Shown: in pieces, positions 51,210-59,760 of the stretch
How the letters are laid out: each line of letters starts with the position of its first letter
Numbering within the stretch: position 1 is the first letter of the stretch
Origin: Amycolatopsis thailandensis
GTDB lineage: Bacteria > Actinomycetota > Actinomycetes > Mycobacteriales > Pseudonocardiaceae
Assembly: GCF_002234405.1 (NCBI RefSeq)
Contig: NZ_NMQT01000083.1
Location: forward strand, 34,002 to 98,001
DNA: 64,000 nt
Reading direction: 5' to 3'
The notes under the pieces: generated by a model
The model's database searches: none
What the model was told of the DNA's origin: nothing
The model's input: the letters and a program-made list of their open reading frames with translations, nothing else
Translations under genes and position numbers: made by a program

Positions 51210-51866
51210 ATGAAGCGTTCAAGTGTCCGGCGGCTCGCCGGTTTCTTTCTCGTGCTGGCGACGGCGGGCGCCTTGGGCCTCGCCGGAGCGACTCCCGCGC
51301 TGGCCGCGGCCACCGGGACCGTGAAGACGGCGGGTGATCCGCTCAACGTGCGCCGCGCCCCGAGCACCACCTCGACCGCGGTGCGCACGGTGGCCAACGG
51401 GGCCTCGGTGACCATCGACTGCCAGACGATCGGGACCGAGGTCACCGGCCCGCTGGGCAAGACGACGTTGTGGGATTACGTCCCCGCGCTCGGTGGCTAC
51501 ATCTCGGACGGTTACGTCTACACGGGTTCCGATCAGCGGATCGCCCCCGACTGCGGGGTCGGGTCCGGCAGCGCCGAATGCTCCACCGGCGTCTGCGCCG
51601 GCGAGGGGCAGTTCCGTTCATCGGATGCTCATTTCCTGGTTTACGACAAGGACGCCGACGGCAAGTCCGCCGTGGTCGCCTACTGGCTGAAGGGTGGCGC
51701 CGGCCCGTTCTACGTCTGGGCTTCCGGCGGCAACGGCACCCACGTCGACAAGGCCGTCCCGGTCGCGAAGGGATCGTGGGTCTATTACAAGGTCTGCGTC
51801 GCCAACGCCGCCGCGAATCCGACGCTCGAAGCGTGCAGTGGCGGCATCACCGATTACGCCGCGTGA
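51210..51866 (+). CDS. Secreted SH3-domain protein
   Basis: 218 residues. The Sec signal peptide (KRSSVRRLAGFFLVLATAGALGLAGATPALA) ends near residue 32. An SH3b domain follows directly (about 36-110, AGDPLNVRRAPSTTSTAVRTV to DGYVYTGSDQ). A second, possibly beta-sandwich part (about 125-218) has paired cysteines (ECSTGVC, KVCVAN, ACSGG). SH3b domains often bind peptidoglycan or act as spacers in secreted hydrolases; no catalytic site is visible. Divergent from the SARP gene, with a candidate SARP site between. The end is 43 bases from the PhoD gene. Confidence 0.84.
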   Translation: MKRSSVRRLAGFFLVLATAGALGLAGATPALAAATGTVKTAGDPLNVRRAPSTTSTAVRTVANGASVTIDCQTIGTEVTGPLGKTTLWDYVPALGGYISDGYVYTGSDQRIAPDCGVGSGSAECSTGVCAGEGQFRSSDAHFLVYDKDADGKSAVVAYWLKGGAGPFYVWASGGNGTHVDKAVPVAKGSWVYYKVCVANAAANPTLEACSGGITDYAA

Positions 51867-51909
51867 AATCCCTCCCCGTTCTTTCCTCACTTCGAAAGGT
51901 TGAATTTTC

Positions 51910-53481
51910 ATGGGCCAGGTGAATCGGCGAGCGGTACTCCTCGGTGGAGCCGCGGCGGTTTCGGCGGCGGCGCTGTCGTCGACGGTGCCTTCGTGGGCGA
52001 ACGCGAGAACCTTGGCGGCGGCGCCCGCCATCCGCGACCCGTTCCAGCTCGGTGTCGCCTCGGGTGACCCCCTGCCGGACAGTGTCGTGCTGTGGACGCG
52101 GCTCGCTCCCGCGCCGCTGAACCCCGACGGTTTCGGCGGAATGCCGGACGCTTCGTACACAGTGGACTGGGAAATCGCGAACGACCAGGCGTTCTCTTCG
52201 ATCGCGCAGAAAGGCACCGCGACCGCGGCCCGCGCCTCCGGGCACAGCGTGCACATCGAACCGGTCGGACTCGAACCGGGACGTGAATACTTTTACCGTT
52301 TCAAGACCAGTGGCTACATTTCGCCGGTCGGCCGGACCCGGACCGCCCCCGCGGCCGGTGCCGCGGTCAATCAGCTGAAGTACTGCTTCTCCTCCTGCCA
52401 GCACTGGGAGGAGGGCTGGTACCACTCGTACAAGGGCATGCTCGCCGACAATCCGGAACTGGTGCTGTTCCTCGGCGACTACATGTACGAGAAGAAGTCC
52501 GGCCGCGCCGCCGCCGAACGGAATCCGCGCAAATTGGCCTTCACCGACGAGGTGAAGACGCTGGCGCAGTACCGCGCCCGGCACGCCCAGCACAAGACCG
52601 ACGCCGACCTGCAGAACGCGCACGCGATGGCCCCGTGGATCGTGGTCTTCGACGACCACGAGGTGATGAACAACTGGAACGGCACCACCAGCCCGGCCAC
52701 CGCGGACCGCAAGACGGCAGGCTTCCAGGCCTTCTACGAGAACATGCCGATCCGGTCCACCGCCAAGCCGAGCGGCGCGTCGATCCGCCTGTACCGGCAA
52801 TTCGGCTGGGGCAACCTCGCGCGGTTCCACATGCTCGACACCCGGCAGTACCGCAGCGCGCAGGTGCCCGACCCCTCCGGTTCGGCGGGCCCGTCGTGCA
52901 CCGACATGCGGTCGACGTCGCGCGGCATCCTGGGCACCGCGCAGGAAGCGTGGCTGCTGAAGGCGCTGGAGACGCAGCCGGCGAAGTGGGACTTCCTCGG
53001 CCAGCAGGTCTTCTTCGCCACCCGCGACGGTGACGGCAACAAGGCGACCTGTGAGAGTCCCGATTCCTGGCAGGGTTACGAGGCCTCCCGCGACCGGATC
53101 GCGAAGGGCATCGTGGACCGCAAGGTGCCGAACCCGATCGTGCTGACCGGCGACGTCCACCGGCACTGGGCGGCCGATCTGCGCCGCGACTACTTCAACC
53201 ACAACGACCCGGTTTTCGGTTCGGAGCTGGTGACGACCTCGGTCACGAGCAACAGCGACACCGCGACCGACCCGTCGTCGACGTGGCTCTCGAACAACCC
53301 GCACATCAAGTACTGCCGGGGAAAGCGCGGCTACGTGCGGGTGACGGCGTCGCAAACGCAGATGCGGGCCGATTTCATGACGGTCTCGGACACCACCGAG
53401 TACGACTTCTCGAAGGTGACCCTGGCCGCGGACCGCAGTTATGTGGTGGAAGCCGGGAAGCCGGGGCTGCAGAAGGTCTAG
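51910..53481 (+). CDS. phoD: Tat-exported alkaline phosphatase D (PhoD)
   Basis: 523 residues. The twin-arginine signal NRRAVLLGGAAAVSAAALSS is at residues 5-24. An N-terminal Ig-like PhoD_N domain (about 45-140: FQLGVASGDPLPDSVVLWTRLAP) is followed by the metallophosphatase core: YCFSSCQHW, LFLGDYMYE (metal Asp), VFDDHEVMNNW (Asp, His) and LTGDVHRHW near the C-terminus. Family members are phosphodiesterases/phosphatases that use Ca and Fe, act outside the cell and can degrade teichoic acids. Phosphate starvation control would be expected, but I did not find a clear PHO box upstream. Confidence 0.93.
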   Translation: MGQVNRRAVLLGGAAAVSAAALSSTVPSWANARTLAAAPAIRDPFQLGVASGDPLPDSVVLWTRLAPAPLNPDGFGGMPDASYTVDWEIANDQAFSSIAQKGTATAARASGHSVHIEPVGLEPGREYFYRFKTSGYISPVGRTRTAPAAGAAVNQLKYCFSSCQHWEEGWYHSYKGMLADNPELVLFLGDYMYEKKSGRAAAERNPRKLAFTDEVKTLAQYRARHAQHKTDADLQNAHAMAPWIVVFDDHEVMNNWNGTTSPATADRKTAGFQAFYENMPIRSTAKPSGASIRLYRQFGWGNLARFHMLDTRQYRSAQVPDPSGSAGPSCTDMRSTSRGILGTAQEAWLLKALETQPAKWDFLGQQVFFATRDGDGNKATCESPDSWQGYEASRDRIAKGIVDRKVPNPIVLTGDVHRHWAADLRRDYFNHNDPVFGSELVTTSVTSNSDTATDPSSTWLSNNPHIKYCRGKRGYVRVTASQTQMRADFMTVSDTTEYDFSKVTLAADRSYVVEAGKPGLQKV

Positions 53482-53494
53482 GGACACCGCCGGG

Positions 53495-53574
53495 CGGAAA
53501 GCGTCCTTCGCCTCGTCTCACGCGGTGAAGGACGCTTTCCGCGCATCGCATGCGGTGAAAGTCCCCTTCAGCCC
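53495..53574. repeat. Hairpin and second copy of the GAAGGACGCTTTC repeat
   Basis: 15-bp perfect stem (53495-53509 with 53527-53541) directly after the PhoD stop, acting as a probable terminator. The overlapping segment 53520-53574 matches 37315-37369 at about 47 of 55 positions, ending in CCCCTTCAGCCC in both. It marks a dispersed repeat family located at gene ends. Confidence 0.75.
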
Positions 53575-53587
53575 ACCGCCGCGCCGG

Positions 53588-54592
53588 TCATGAGAGCAGG
53601 TCCACCAGCGCGTCACCGCGAGGCGTCCGGACCACGAGGACGACCTGACCCTCGCGGTGCCGCTGGATCAGGCCCGCCGAGACGAGCTGCTCGCAGTGGT
53701 ACGTCGCGGTGCTCGCGGCACACGACAGGAGATTCGCGATCTCGCCCATCCGGGCGGGTTTCCCGAGGTGCCGCAGCAGTTTCGCGCGGTGGGCGCCGAC
53801 CACGAGGTCGAGCCCGTCGACACCGGGAGCCGTTTCGTTCCTGCCGGTCTCGAGCAGGCCGTCCAACCCCGGCAGGGGATAGCCGATCCAGATGGCGTCC
53901 TCTTCGTCGAAGTTGGACACCGCCGACCGGCAGCCCGCGAGCATCGGGACGAGGATCAGCTTGCGGCCGCGGGTGGTGTATCGCGCCGGTTCCGCGTCGG
54001 GCAGCAACAGGGAACCGTTGCTGAACCGGAAATGGGGCCGCAGCAGGCCGAGTACCGCGTCGGTCCCGCCACGGACGGAGGCGACCCCGATTCGTTCGAT
54101 CTCGCGGTCGAGCAGGGGCCTGGCCTTGGTCCACAGGTTCTCGGTCGCCAGCCGGGTCGCGGTGAAGGCGTCCGCGAGGGAGGCGACCCACCGTCTCGGA
54201 TGGTCGGCGGCCTGCCGCCACTGCGCGGGCAACCGGTCCCCGAAGACCTCTTCGATGCCCTTCAGGACGTCGGCTTCGGTCAGGTCGCGCAGCATTTCCG
54301 CCTGCGCCGCGGCGGAGGAGTCCTCGCCGGGGCTGATCGGGACGATGAAGTCCGGCTGCACCGAAGTGCCCCGGCGGGCGAGCGCGCTCGCCGCGCGGTA
54401 TCCCTGCTCGGGGATCGCCGAGCCGACCTGGCGGCGCCAGGCGGCGGGCAGGCCGCGGTCGTACCCGCCGACCACCTCGACGAGCATCGAAACCAATGAG
54501 ACGTGCGGAGAAACCGTCACACCTACCGGGATCGTGCTGGTGTCACCGAGTTCGAGCCGGGTATAAGAAGCCTGGGTTGGCGTCTCGCGCAT
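53588..54592 (-). CDS. ArsR-type winged-helix regulator with long N-terminal domain
   Basis: 334 residues. The DNA-binding part is at the C-terminus (about residues 255-334): LDLVVGAHRAKLLRHLGKPARMGEIANLLSCAASTATYHCEQLVSAGLIQRHREGQVVLV, an ArsR-like winged helix without an obvious metal-binding motif. The first 250 residues form a domain seen in other actinobacterial regulators of this shape (often annotated DUF5937); its ligand is unknown. The 3' end faces the PhoD gene across the repeat. Potential targets: the GH105 gene upstream or itself. Confidence 0.82.
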   Translation of the reverse strand: MRETPTQASYTRLELGDTSTIPVGVTVSPHVSLVSMLVEVVGGYDRGLPAAWRRQVGSAIPEQGYRAASALARRGTSVQPDFIVPISPGEDSSAAAQAEMLRDLTEADVLKGIEEVFGDRLPAQWRQAADHPRRWVASLADAFTATRLATENLWTKARPLLDREIERIGVASVRGGTDAVLGLLRPHFRFSNGSLLLPDAEPARYTTRGRKLILVPMLAGCRSAVSNFDEEDAIWIGYPLPGLDGLLETGRNETAPGVDGLDLVVGAHRAKLLRHLGKPARMGEIANLLSCAASTATYHCEQLVSAGLIQRHREGQVVLVVRTPRGDALVDLLS

Positions 54593-54673
54593 CCGGTCGT
54601 CCCTCCTGGGAGTGGGCGTCGCAGCGTGCGATGTTAGCGCCTCCCGTCAATACCCGGCACTGGCCCCGAAAAC

Positions 54674-54724
54674 GGCCGAAGGACACTTTCCCCAGGTCGG
54701 GCGCGGGGAAGGTGTCCTTCGGCC
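54674..54724 (-). terminator. Terminator hairpin of the GH105 gene
   Basis: 20-bp arms (54674-54693 and 54705-54724; GGCCGAAGGACACTTTCCCC) with a single G-T type mismatch and an 11-base loop, starting 12 bases after the GH105 stop on the minus strand. The GAAGGACnCTTTCC core recalls the repeat family at 37315 and 53520. Confidence 0.75.
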
Positions 54725-54736
54725 GGGGCGGCGACC

Positions 54737-55897
54737 TCAGCGGGCGAGTTGCTCATTCATGATGAGGAACGCGCCGAGACCGTGGAAATCGTTGGTGTTG
54801 CGTTTACGTCCGTAGTAATACGCGGTGTCGCCGACATTGGTGCCCTCGGAGATGTTCGCGATGTCGGTCAATCCGTCGGATCCGGTCGAAACCTGCGACA
54901 GGACCCCGCGATAGCCCTTCGCGGCCACCGGTCCGTACTCCGCGCCGATGTAGCCGCGTTCCACGGCACGGGAGAGCAGGAAGGTGTACATCGCCGAGGC
55001 CGAGGTCTCCAGCCAGTTGTCCTTGTCGCCGCCCCGGTCGACGAGCTGGAACCAGCGGCCCGAAGCCCGGTCCTGCCAGCGGGTGTAGCCCGCGGCGAGG
55101 AACCGGACGATGTCGGCGAGACGCCGTCGTCGCGGGTGTCCGGCGGGCAGGGTTTCGAGGAGGTCGATCGCCGTCATGCCGAGCCAGCCGATCGCGCGGG
55201 CCCAGTGGTACTTCGAATGCCGTCCGGCGCCCGACGCCCACGGTTCCGAGCCGTCTTCGTCGTAAGCGTGGTAGAGCAGGCCCTTGGCGGGCTCCTTGAG
55301 CCGGTCGAAGTACACGAGGACGTTCTTCGCGGCCTCTTCGTAGCAGTAGCCGGGATCGCCGAAGGTCTTGCCGTACAGCGCGAGGAACGGCTGCGCCATG
55401 TACACGCCGTCCGCCCACAGCTGCCCGGTCTTGCTCGTGGCGTGGAACATCCCGCCGTCGGACGTCCGGGGATAGGCCGGGAACCGGGCACGCAGCTGGT
55501 CCGCCGCGGTCTTGTACTTCGCCTGCCCGGTTTCGGTGTACAGCAAGGGGAACATCTGTCCGGAGCGCATCGCGTCGAGATTGGTGAAACCGTTCGAGAT
55601 CCCGCTTTCGGTGACGAACCGGTCGTACCAGGCGAGGATGTAGTCGAGGTAGGCCTGCTCGCCGGTGCGCCGGTACACCAGGTACTGGCCGTAGAGGTAG
55701 AGCCCGCGCGTGTAGCCCCAGCCGCCGAGGGTGGCCGGAGTCCAGCGCTTCATCGTCGAATCGACGACGGCCCGCGAAAGGTCCACCGGCGCCGCGCCCG
55801 CCACGCCGGGCAGGGCGAGCGCGCCGAGGACGCCCGCGGTCCCCGCCAGTACCGTGCGCCGCGAAAGGCGTGCCGCGCGAAGAGGATCCGGTGACAT
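54737..55897 (-). CDS. Tat-exported GH105 unsaturated rhamnogalacturonyl/uronyl hydrolase
   Basis: 386 residues. The twin-arginine signal LSRRTVLAGTAGVLGALALPGVAG is followed by an alpha/alpha barrel. Family signature residues include QLWADGVYMAQPFLA, in which the Asp corresponds to the catalytic Asp of YteR/YesR, and HARAIGWLGMT-like WARAIGW. Substrates of the family are unsaturated uronic acid disaccharides released by pectate, rhamnogalacturonan or other lyases. It is separated from the ArsR-type regulator by the hairpin. Together with the GH88 gene it suggests use of acidic plant polysaccharide fragments. Confidence 0.9.
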   Translation of the reverse strand: MSPDPLRAARLSRRTVLAGTAGVLGALALPGVAGAAPVDLSRAVVDSTMKRWTPATLGGWGYTRGLYLYGQYLVYRRTGEQAYLDYILAWYDRFVTESGISNGFTNLDAMRSGQMFPLLYTETGQAKYKTAADQLRARFPAYPRTSDGGMFHATSKTGQLWADGVYMAQPFLALYGKTFGDPGYCYEEAAKNVLVYFDRLKEPAKGLLYHAYDEDGSEPWASGAGRHSKYHWARAIGWLGMTAIDLLETLPAGHPRRRRLADIVRFLAAGYTRWQDRASGRWFQLVDRGGDKDNWLETSASAMYTFLLSRAVERGYIGAEYGPVAAKGYRGVLSQVSTGSDGLTDIANISEGTNVGDTAYYYGRKRNTNDFHGLGAFLIMNEQLAR

Positions 55898-56046
55898 TCG
55901 AGGCCCTTTCCTGCGCTGGGGAACGGCGATATTTCCTTGTGGGACAACGTCTACTCGCGTCTTCGACCTCGCGTCAAGAAAGATCCGATCTCTTCCCGCT
56001 GGGCGGCACTCTCCTTCGAAACCGCCCGCTCGCCTACGATCGGTCC

Positions 56047-56913
56047 GTGAACGAGCTGACCTTCCGCGGACGCCGCGTCGCCCGGGACCGCGCCCTGGTC
56101 ATGGCGATCGTCAACCGCACCCCCGATTCCTTCTACGACAAGGGCGCGACCTTCGCCGATCCGGACGCGCTCGCGGCGGTCGCCAGGGCGGTGGCCGAAG
56201 GCGCGGACATCGTCGACATCGGCGGAGTCAAGGCCGGCCCCGGCGCGGACGTCGACGTCGAGGAAGAGATCCGACGGGTGGTCCCCTTCGTCGAACGGAT
56301 CCGCGAACTGCACCCCGACCTGGTGATCAGCGTCGACACCTGGCGTCACGAGGTGGGCAGGCGCGCGGCCGAGGCGGGCGCGGACCTGCTCAACGACACC
56401 TGGGCGGGCGCCGACCCGAAGCTGGCCGAGGTCGCGGCGGAATTCGGCACCGGTTACGTCTGCTCGCACACCGGGAACGCCGTCCCGCGCACCCGCCCGT
56501 TCCGGGTCCGCTACCCGGACATCGTCGCCGACGTCGTCGCGGAGACCTCGGCGCTCGCCGAGGCGGTCGTCGCGCTCGGCGTCCCGCGCGAAGGGGTGCT
56601 GATCGACCCGACCCACGACTTCGGCAAGAACACGTGGCACAGCCTGGCGCTGCTGCGGCACGCGCGGGAGCTGGCCGACACCGGCTGGCCGGTGCTGATG
56701 GCGCTGTCCAACAAGGACTTCGTCGGCGAGACGCTCGGCGTGGAACTCGCGGAGCGGGTCGACGGGACCCTCGCCGCGACAGCCTGGGCGGTGGCCGAAG
56801 GGGCGAAGGTGTTCCGGGTGCACGAGGTGAAGCGCACCCGGCAGGTGCTGGAGATGATCGCGTCGATCCAAGGGACGCGGCCGCCCGCGCGCACGATCCG
56901 CGGACTCGCCTAG
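56047..56913 (+). CDS. folP2: Dihydropteroate synthase-like protein FolP2
   Basis: 288-residue TIM-barrel protein of the dihydropteroate synthase family. MAIVNRTPDSFYDKGATF replaces the usual MGVxNxTPDSFSDGG, and VDIGGVKAGPG, SVDTWRHEV, LINDTW-like LLNDTW and FRVHEV are present. These variants match mycobacterial FolP2 (Rv1207), which lacks ordinary dihydropteroate synthase activity, rather than FolP1; its true reaction is uncertain. GTG 56047 is used because the conserved region starts within a few residues. No other folate genes are nearby. The stop overlaps by a few bases with the stop of the convergent histidine kinase gene. Confidence 0.9.
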   Translation: MNELTFRGRRVARDRALVMAIVNRTPDSFYDKGATFADPDALAAVARAVAEGADIVDIGGVKAGPGADVDVEEEIRRVVPFVERIRELHPDLVISVDTWRHEVGRRAAEAGADLLNDTWAGADPKLAEVAAEFGTGYVCSHTGNAVPRTRPFRVRYPDIVADVVAETSALAEAVVALGVPREGVLIDPTHDFGKNTWHSLALLRHARELADTGWPVLMALSNKDFVGETLGVELAERVDGTLAATAWAVAEGAKVFRVHEVKRTRQVLEMIASIQGTRPPARTIRGLA

Positions 56914-58451
56914 AGCGGGATCACGGCCGAAACCGTGGTGCCCGAGCCGGGTTCGCTCGCGACGGTCAGTTCGCCGCCGAGCGCGCGGACCCGGTCGCGG
57001 AGGCCGTGCAGCCCGGAACCGCCGTCGATGTCGGCCGTGCCGGTGCCGTCGTCGTGGACGTCCACCCGCAGGCCGTTCTCCTCGACCCGGATGCGCACGC
57101 GGACTTCCCGCGCCCGCGCGTGTTTCAGGCAGTTCGTGACAGCTTCCGACACGACGAAGTAGGCCGTCGCTTCGACGGCGCCGCCGATCCTCGGCACGTC
57201 CGCCGCCGCGAGGTCCACCGCGAGCGGGACCCGGTCCAGCAACGACCGGACCGCCGGGATCAACCCGGCCTCGGTGAGGATCGCGGGCCGCAGCCCGCGC
57301 GCGAGTTCACGCAGTTCGGTGATGGTGGCCTGGAGTTCGTCGACGGTACCGGTCAGCAGGGCCGCGACGCGCGGGGTCAGGTCGTTCCCGAGCCTTCGTT
57401 CGGCCATGCGCAACAACAGCACGACACTGACCAGCCGTTGCTGCGCGCCGTCGTGCAGATCCCGTTCGACGCGCCGCCGTTCGTCGTCGGCCGCGGCCAC
57501 GATGCGGGCACGGGAGGCCTGGACCTCGACGAGGCGCTCCTCCAGTTCCGCGGCGAGCCGCTGGTTGTCCAGCACCAGCCCGGCGGCGGCGTTGAGCGCG
57601 TCGATCGAGCGGCTGTCCTTCCACACCTCGTCGTCCTGTACGAGCGCCGCCAGCCCGGAGCCGTCGCGTTCGAGCAGGAGGCGGATCATCTCCGCGTTGC
57701 CGACCCGCGCCCGCAGCACGCCGATCAGGAACGCCAGCGGCCACAGGCAGAACGAGATCCGGTAGACGTCGAGCAGCGGGCCGGACGCCGGATTCGCGGA
57801 ACCGAGCGCGCTGCCCGCCGTGGTGCTCACCGCGCCGATCACGGCGATCGCGACGACGGGGGAGAGCAGCCGCCGCTGCGGAAGCCGTCCGGCGAGCCAG
57901 CGGTAGAGCAGCACCACCACGACCCCGGCGCCGATGAGCGCGCCGACCAGCTCCAGCAGCCGTTTGACCAGCTGTTCGGCCTCGGGGGACGCGGCGACCG
58001 CGGCGAGGTTCTTCGGATCGTCGTTGACCAGCAGACCGAGGACGGCCGCCCCGAAGACCACGGCGTATGCGGAGAAGGCGAGCACGCGTTCCCAGCGTGA
58101 CCGGAGTTTCCCGTGGGGGAAGGCGAGCACGAGGTGCGCGATCACCGGGCTCGACGCGGCTGTCAGCGTCAGCCCGGCGGTGTGCGCGGCAGGAGCCTCG
58201 GCGAATTGCAGGTCTTCGGCGAACAACGCGAGCCCGGCCATCGCGATGAGCAGGCCGATGGGGTTCGAGGCGCGGCGAACATGCGCGACGGCGCCGGCGA
58301 GGAGGAAGAGGAACCCGGTCGTGGTGGACAGGGTGGTGTCGAGCACGGAGTGCGTGCCGTCGGCGATCTTGAGCGTCATCGCGACGACGCCCAGCCCGAT
58401 CCCGGCGGTCAGCACGCCCGCCATCGCGACGGTCCGAGGGTGCCTCACCAC
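56910..58451 (-). CDS. Orphan membrane sensor histidine kinase (NarL/DesK type)
   Basis: 513 residues. Eight or so hydrophobic segments occupy residues about 8-250 (a multi-span sensor, MASE-like), followed by a linker, a coiled coil (ELEERLVEVQASRARIVAAADDERRRVERDLHDG, phospho-acceptor about His333) and a HATPase_c domain ending DDGTGTADIDGGSGLHGLRDRV. No response regulator gene adjoins it; its 3' end overlaps folP2 and its 5' neighbour is a transporter operon on the other strand. The partner must lie elsewhere in the genome. Confidence 0.9.
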   Translation of the reverse strand: MVRHPRTVAMAGVLTAGIGLGVVAMTLKIADGTHSVLDTTLSTTTGFLFLLAGAVAHVRRASNPIGLLIAMAGLALFAEDLQFAEAPAAHTAGLTLTAASSPVIAHLVLAFPHGKLRSRWERVLAFSAYAVVFGAAVLGLLVNDDPKNLAAVAASPEAEQLVKRLLELVGALIGAGVVVVLLYRWLAGRLPQRRLLSPVVAIAVIGAVSTTAGSALGSANPASGPLLDVYRISFCLWPLAFLIGVLRARVGNAEMIRLLLERDGSGLAALVQDDEVWKDSRSIDALNAAAGLVLDNQRLAAELEERLVEVQASRARIVAAADDERRRVERDLHDGAQQRLVSVVLLLRMAERRLGNDLTPRVAALLTGTVDELQATITELRELARGLRPAILTEAGLIPAVRSLLDRVPLAVDLAAADVPRIGGAVEATAYFVVSEAVTNCLKHARAREVRVRIRVEENGLRVDVHDDGTGTADIDGGSGLHGLRDRVRALGGELTVASEPGSGTTVSAVIPL

Positions 58452-58682
58452 TAAGCGTCATTCGCCCGTTCGGCCCGGACCGTTACACCGGGAGGGCGCC
58501 CGATCGGGCATCGTGGTCATGGGACGGCTGTCCTGGAATGTGGAACAGCTGTCTCGACTGGTGTCAAGGTTTCGCAGGATTATTCCCGTCATTCGGATGG
58601 CGATGCAGGTGTACGGCCGAACATGCGACTCTCGCGGCCACCACCCGAGGCCGAGCTGTATCCCCCGAAAGGCGACATTCCC

Positions 58683-59744
58683 GTGAGCACCCACCACAGA
58701 ACCCGGTTCCTGGCCGCGGCACTCGCCGCCCTGACCCTGGGCGGAGGAATCACCGGGTGCTCACGCGCGGACAACGGCGCCGCTCCGGTGGAGCAGAAGA
58801 GCCAGGGCGCGGCGGCCGAGGTGCGGGTCGGTTTCTTCCCCAACGTGACGCACGCGCCCGCGCTGATCGGCGTCAAGAACGGCTACTTCGCCAAGGAACT
58901 CGGCTCGACGAAGCTCACCACGCAGACATTCAACGCCGGGCCCGAAGAGGTCAACGCACTGCTCGGCAACTCGCTCGACGTCGCCTTCATCGGCTCCGGG
59001 CCGGCGATCAACGCCTTCACCAAGTCCAAGGGCGCCATCCAGCTCGTCTCCGGTGCGGTCAGCGGCGGCGCGCAGCTGGTGGTGAAGCCCGAGATCACCG
59101 CGCCCGAACAGCTCTCCGGCAAGAACATCGCGACGCCGTCACTGGCGAACACCCAGGACGTCGCGCTCAAGAAGTTCATCGCCGAGAAGAAGCTTCCCGA
59201 CGTCAAGATCACGAACCTCGACAACCCGAAGACGTTCGACGCCTTCAAGAAGGGCGAACTCGACGGCGGCTGGCTGCCGGAGCCGTGGTCTTCGCGGCTG
59301 GTGCTGGACGCGGGCGCGAAGGTCCTGCTGGACGAGAAGACCCTGTGGCCGGAAGGCAAGTTCCCGACCACCGTCGTGATCGTCCGCAGCGAGTTCCTTC
59401 AGCAGCACCCGGAAACCGTCACCGCCATCCTCAAGGGTGAACTCGCCGCCATCGACTGGGCGAAGACCAACCCCGCCGAGGCGAAGAAGGTGGTCAACGG
59501 AGAACTCAAGGCGCTCGCGGGCAGCACACTGAGCGAGGCGGTCCTCGACCGCGCGTTCTCCGGTATCGACCTCGGCATCGATCCGGTGGCGTCGACCTTC
59601 ACCCAGCTCGCGCAGGACTCGGTGACCGCGGGCGTGGTGAAGTCCGCGGTGGACCTCAAGGGGTTCGCCGATTTCGGCCCGCTCAACGCCGTGCTCAAAG
59701 AGCAGGGCAAGCCCGGCGTGAACGCGCCCGGGCTGACGAAGTGA
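58683..59744 (+). CDS. ABC importer binding lipoprotein (aliphatic sulfonate/nitrate/taurine type)
   Basis: 353 residues. Lipoprotein signal with lipobox LGGGITGC (Cys26). The mature domain begins EVRVGFFPNVTHAPALIGVKNGYFAKELG and continues GNSLDVAFIGSGPAINAF and GGWLPEPWSSRL, the SsuA/NMT1 fold. GTG 58683 is preferred; an in-frame ATG at 58623 would place 20 non-signal residues before it. First gene of a three-gene importer with the ATPase and permease. Typical ligands are alkanesulfonates, taurine, nitrate or thiamine-pyrimidine precursors; sulfonate is my best guess. Confidence 0.9.
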   Translation: MSTHHRTRFLAAALAALTLGGGITGCSRADNGAAPVEQKSQGAAAEVRVGFFPNVTHAPALIGVKNGYFAKELGSTKLTTQTFNAGPEEVNALLGNSLDVAFIGSGPAINAFTKSKGAIQLVSGAVSGGAQLVVKPEITAPEQLSGKNIATPSLANTQDVALKKFIAEKKLPDVKITNLDNPKTFDAFKKGELDGGWLPEPWSSRLVLDAGAKVLLDEKTLWPEGKFPTTVVIVRSEFLQQHPETVTAILKGELAAIDWAKTNPAEAKKVVNGELKALAGSTLSEAVLDRAFSGIDLGIDPVASTFTQLAQDSVTAGVVKSAVDLKGFADFGPLNAVLKEQGKPGVNAPGLTK

Positions 59745-59760
59745 CCGGAGGGGATCAGCG

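Noticed and set aside
58623..58682. Possible Cys/Arg leader peptide or riboswitch upstream of the sulfonate-type importer
   Set aside because: The ATG at 58623 is in frame with the binding protein and does not encode the short leader expected upstream of sulfur genes; no convincing riboswitch fold was seen.
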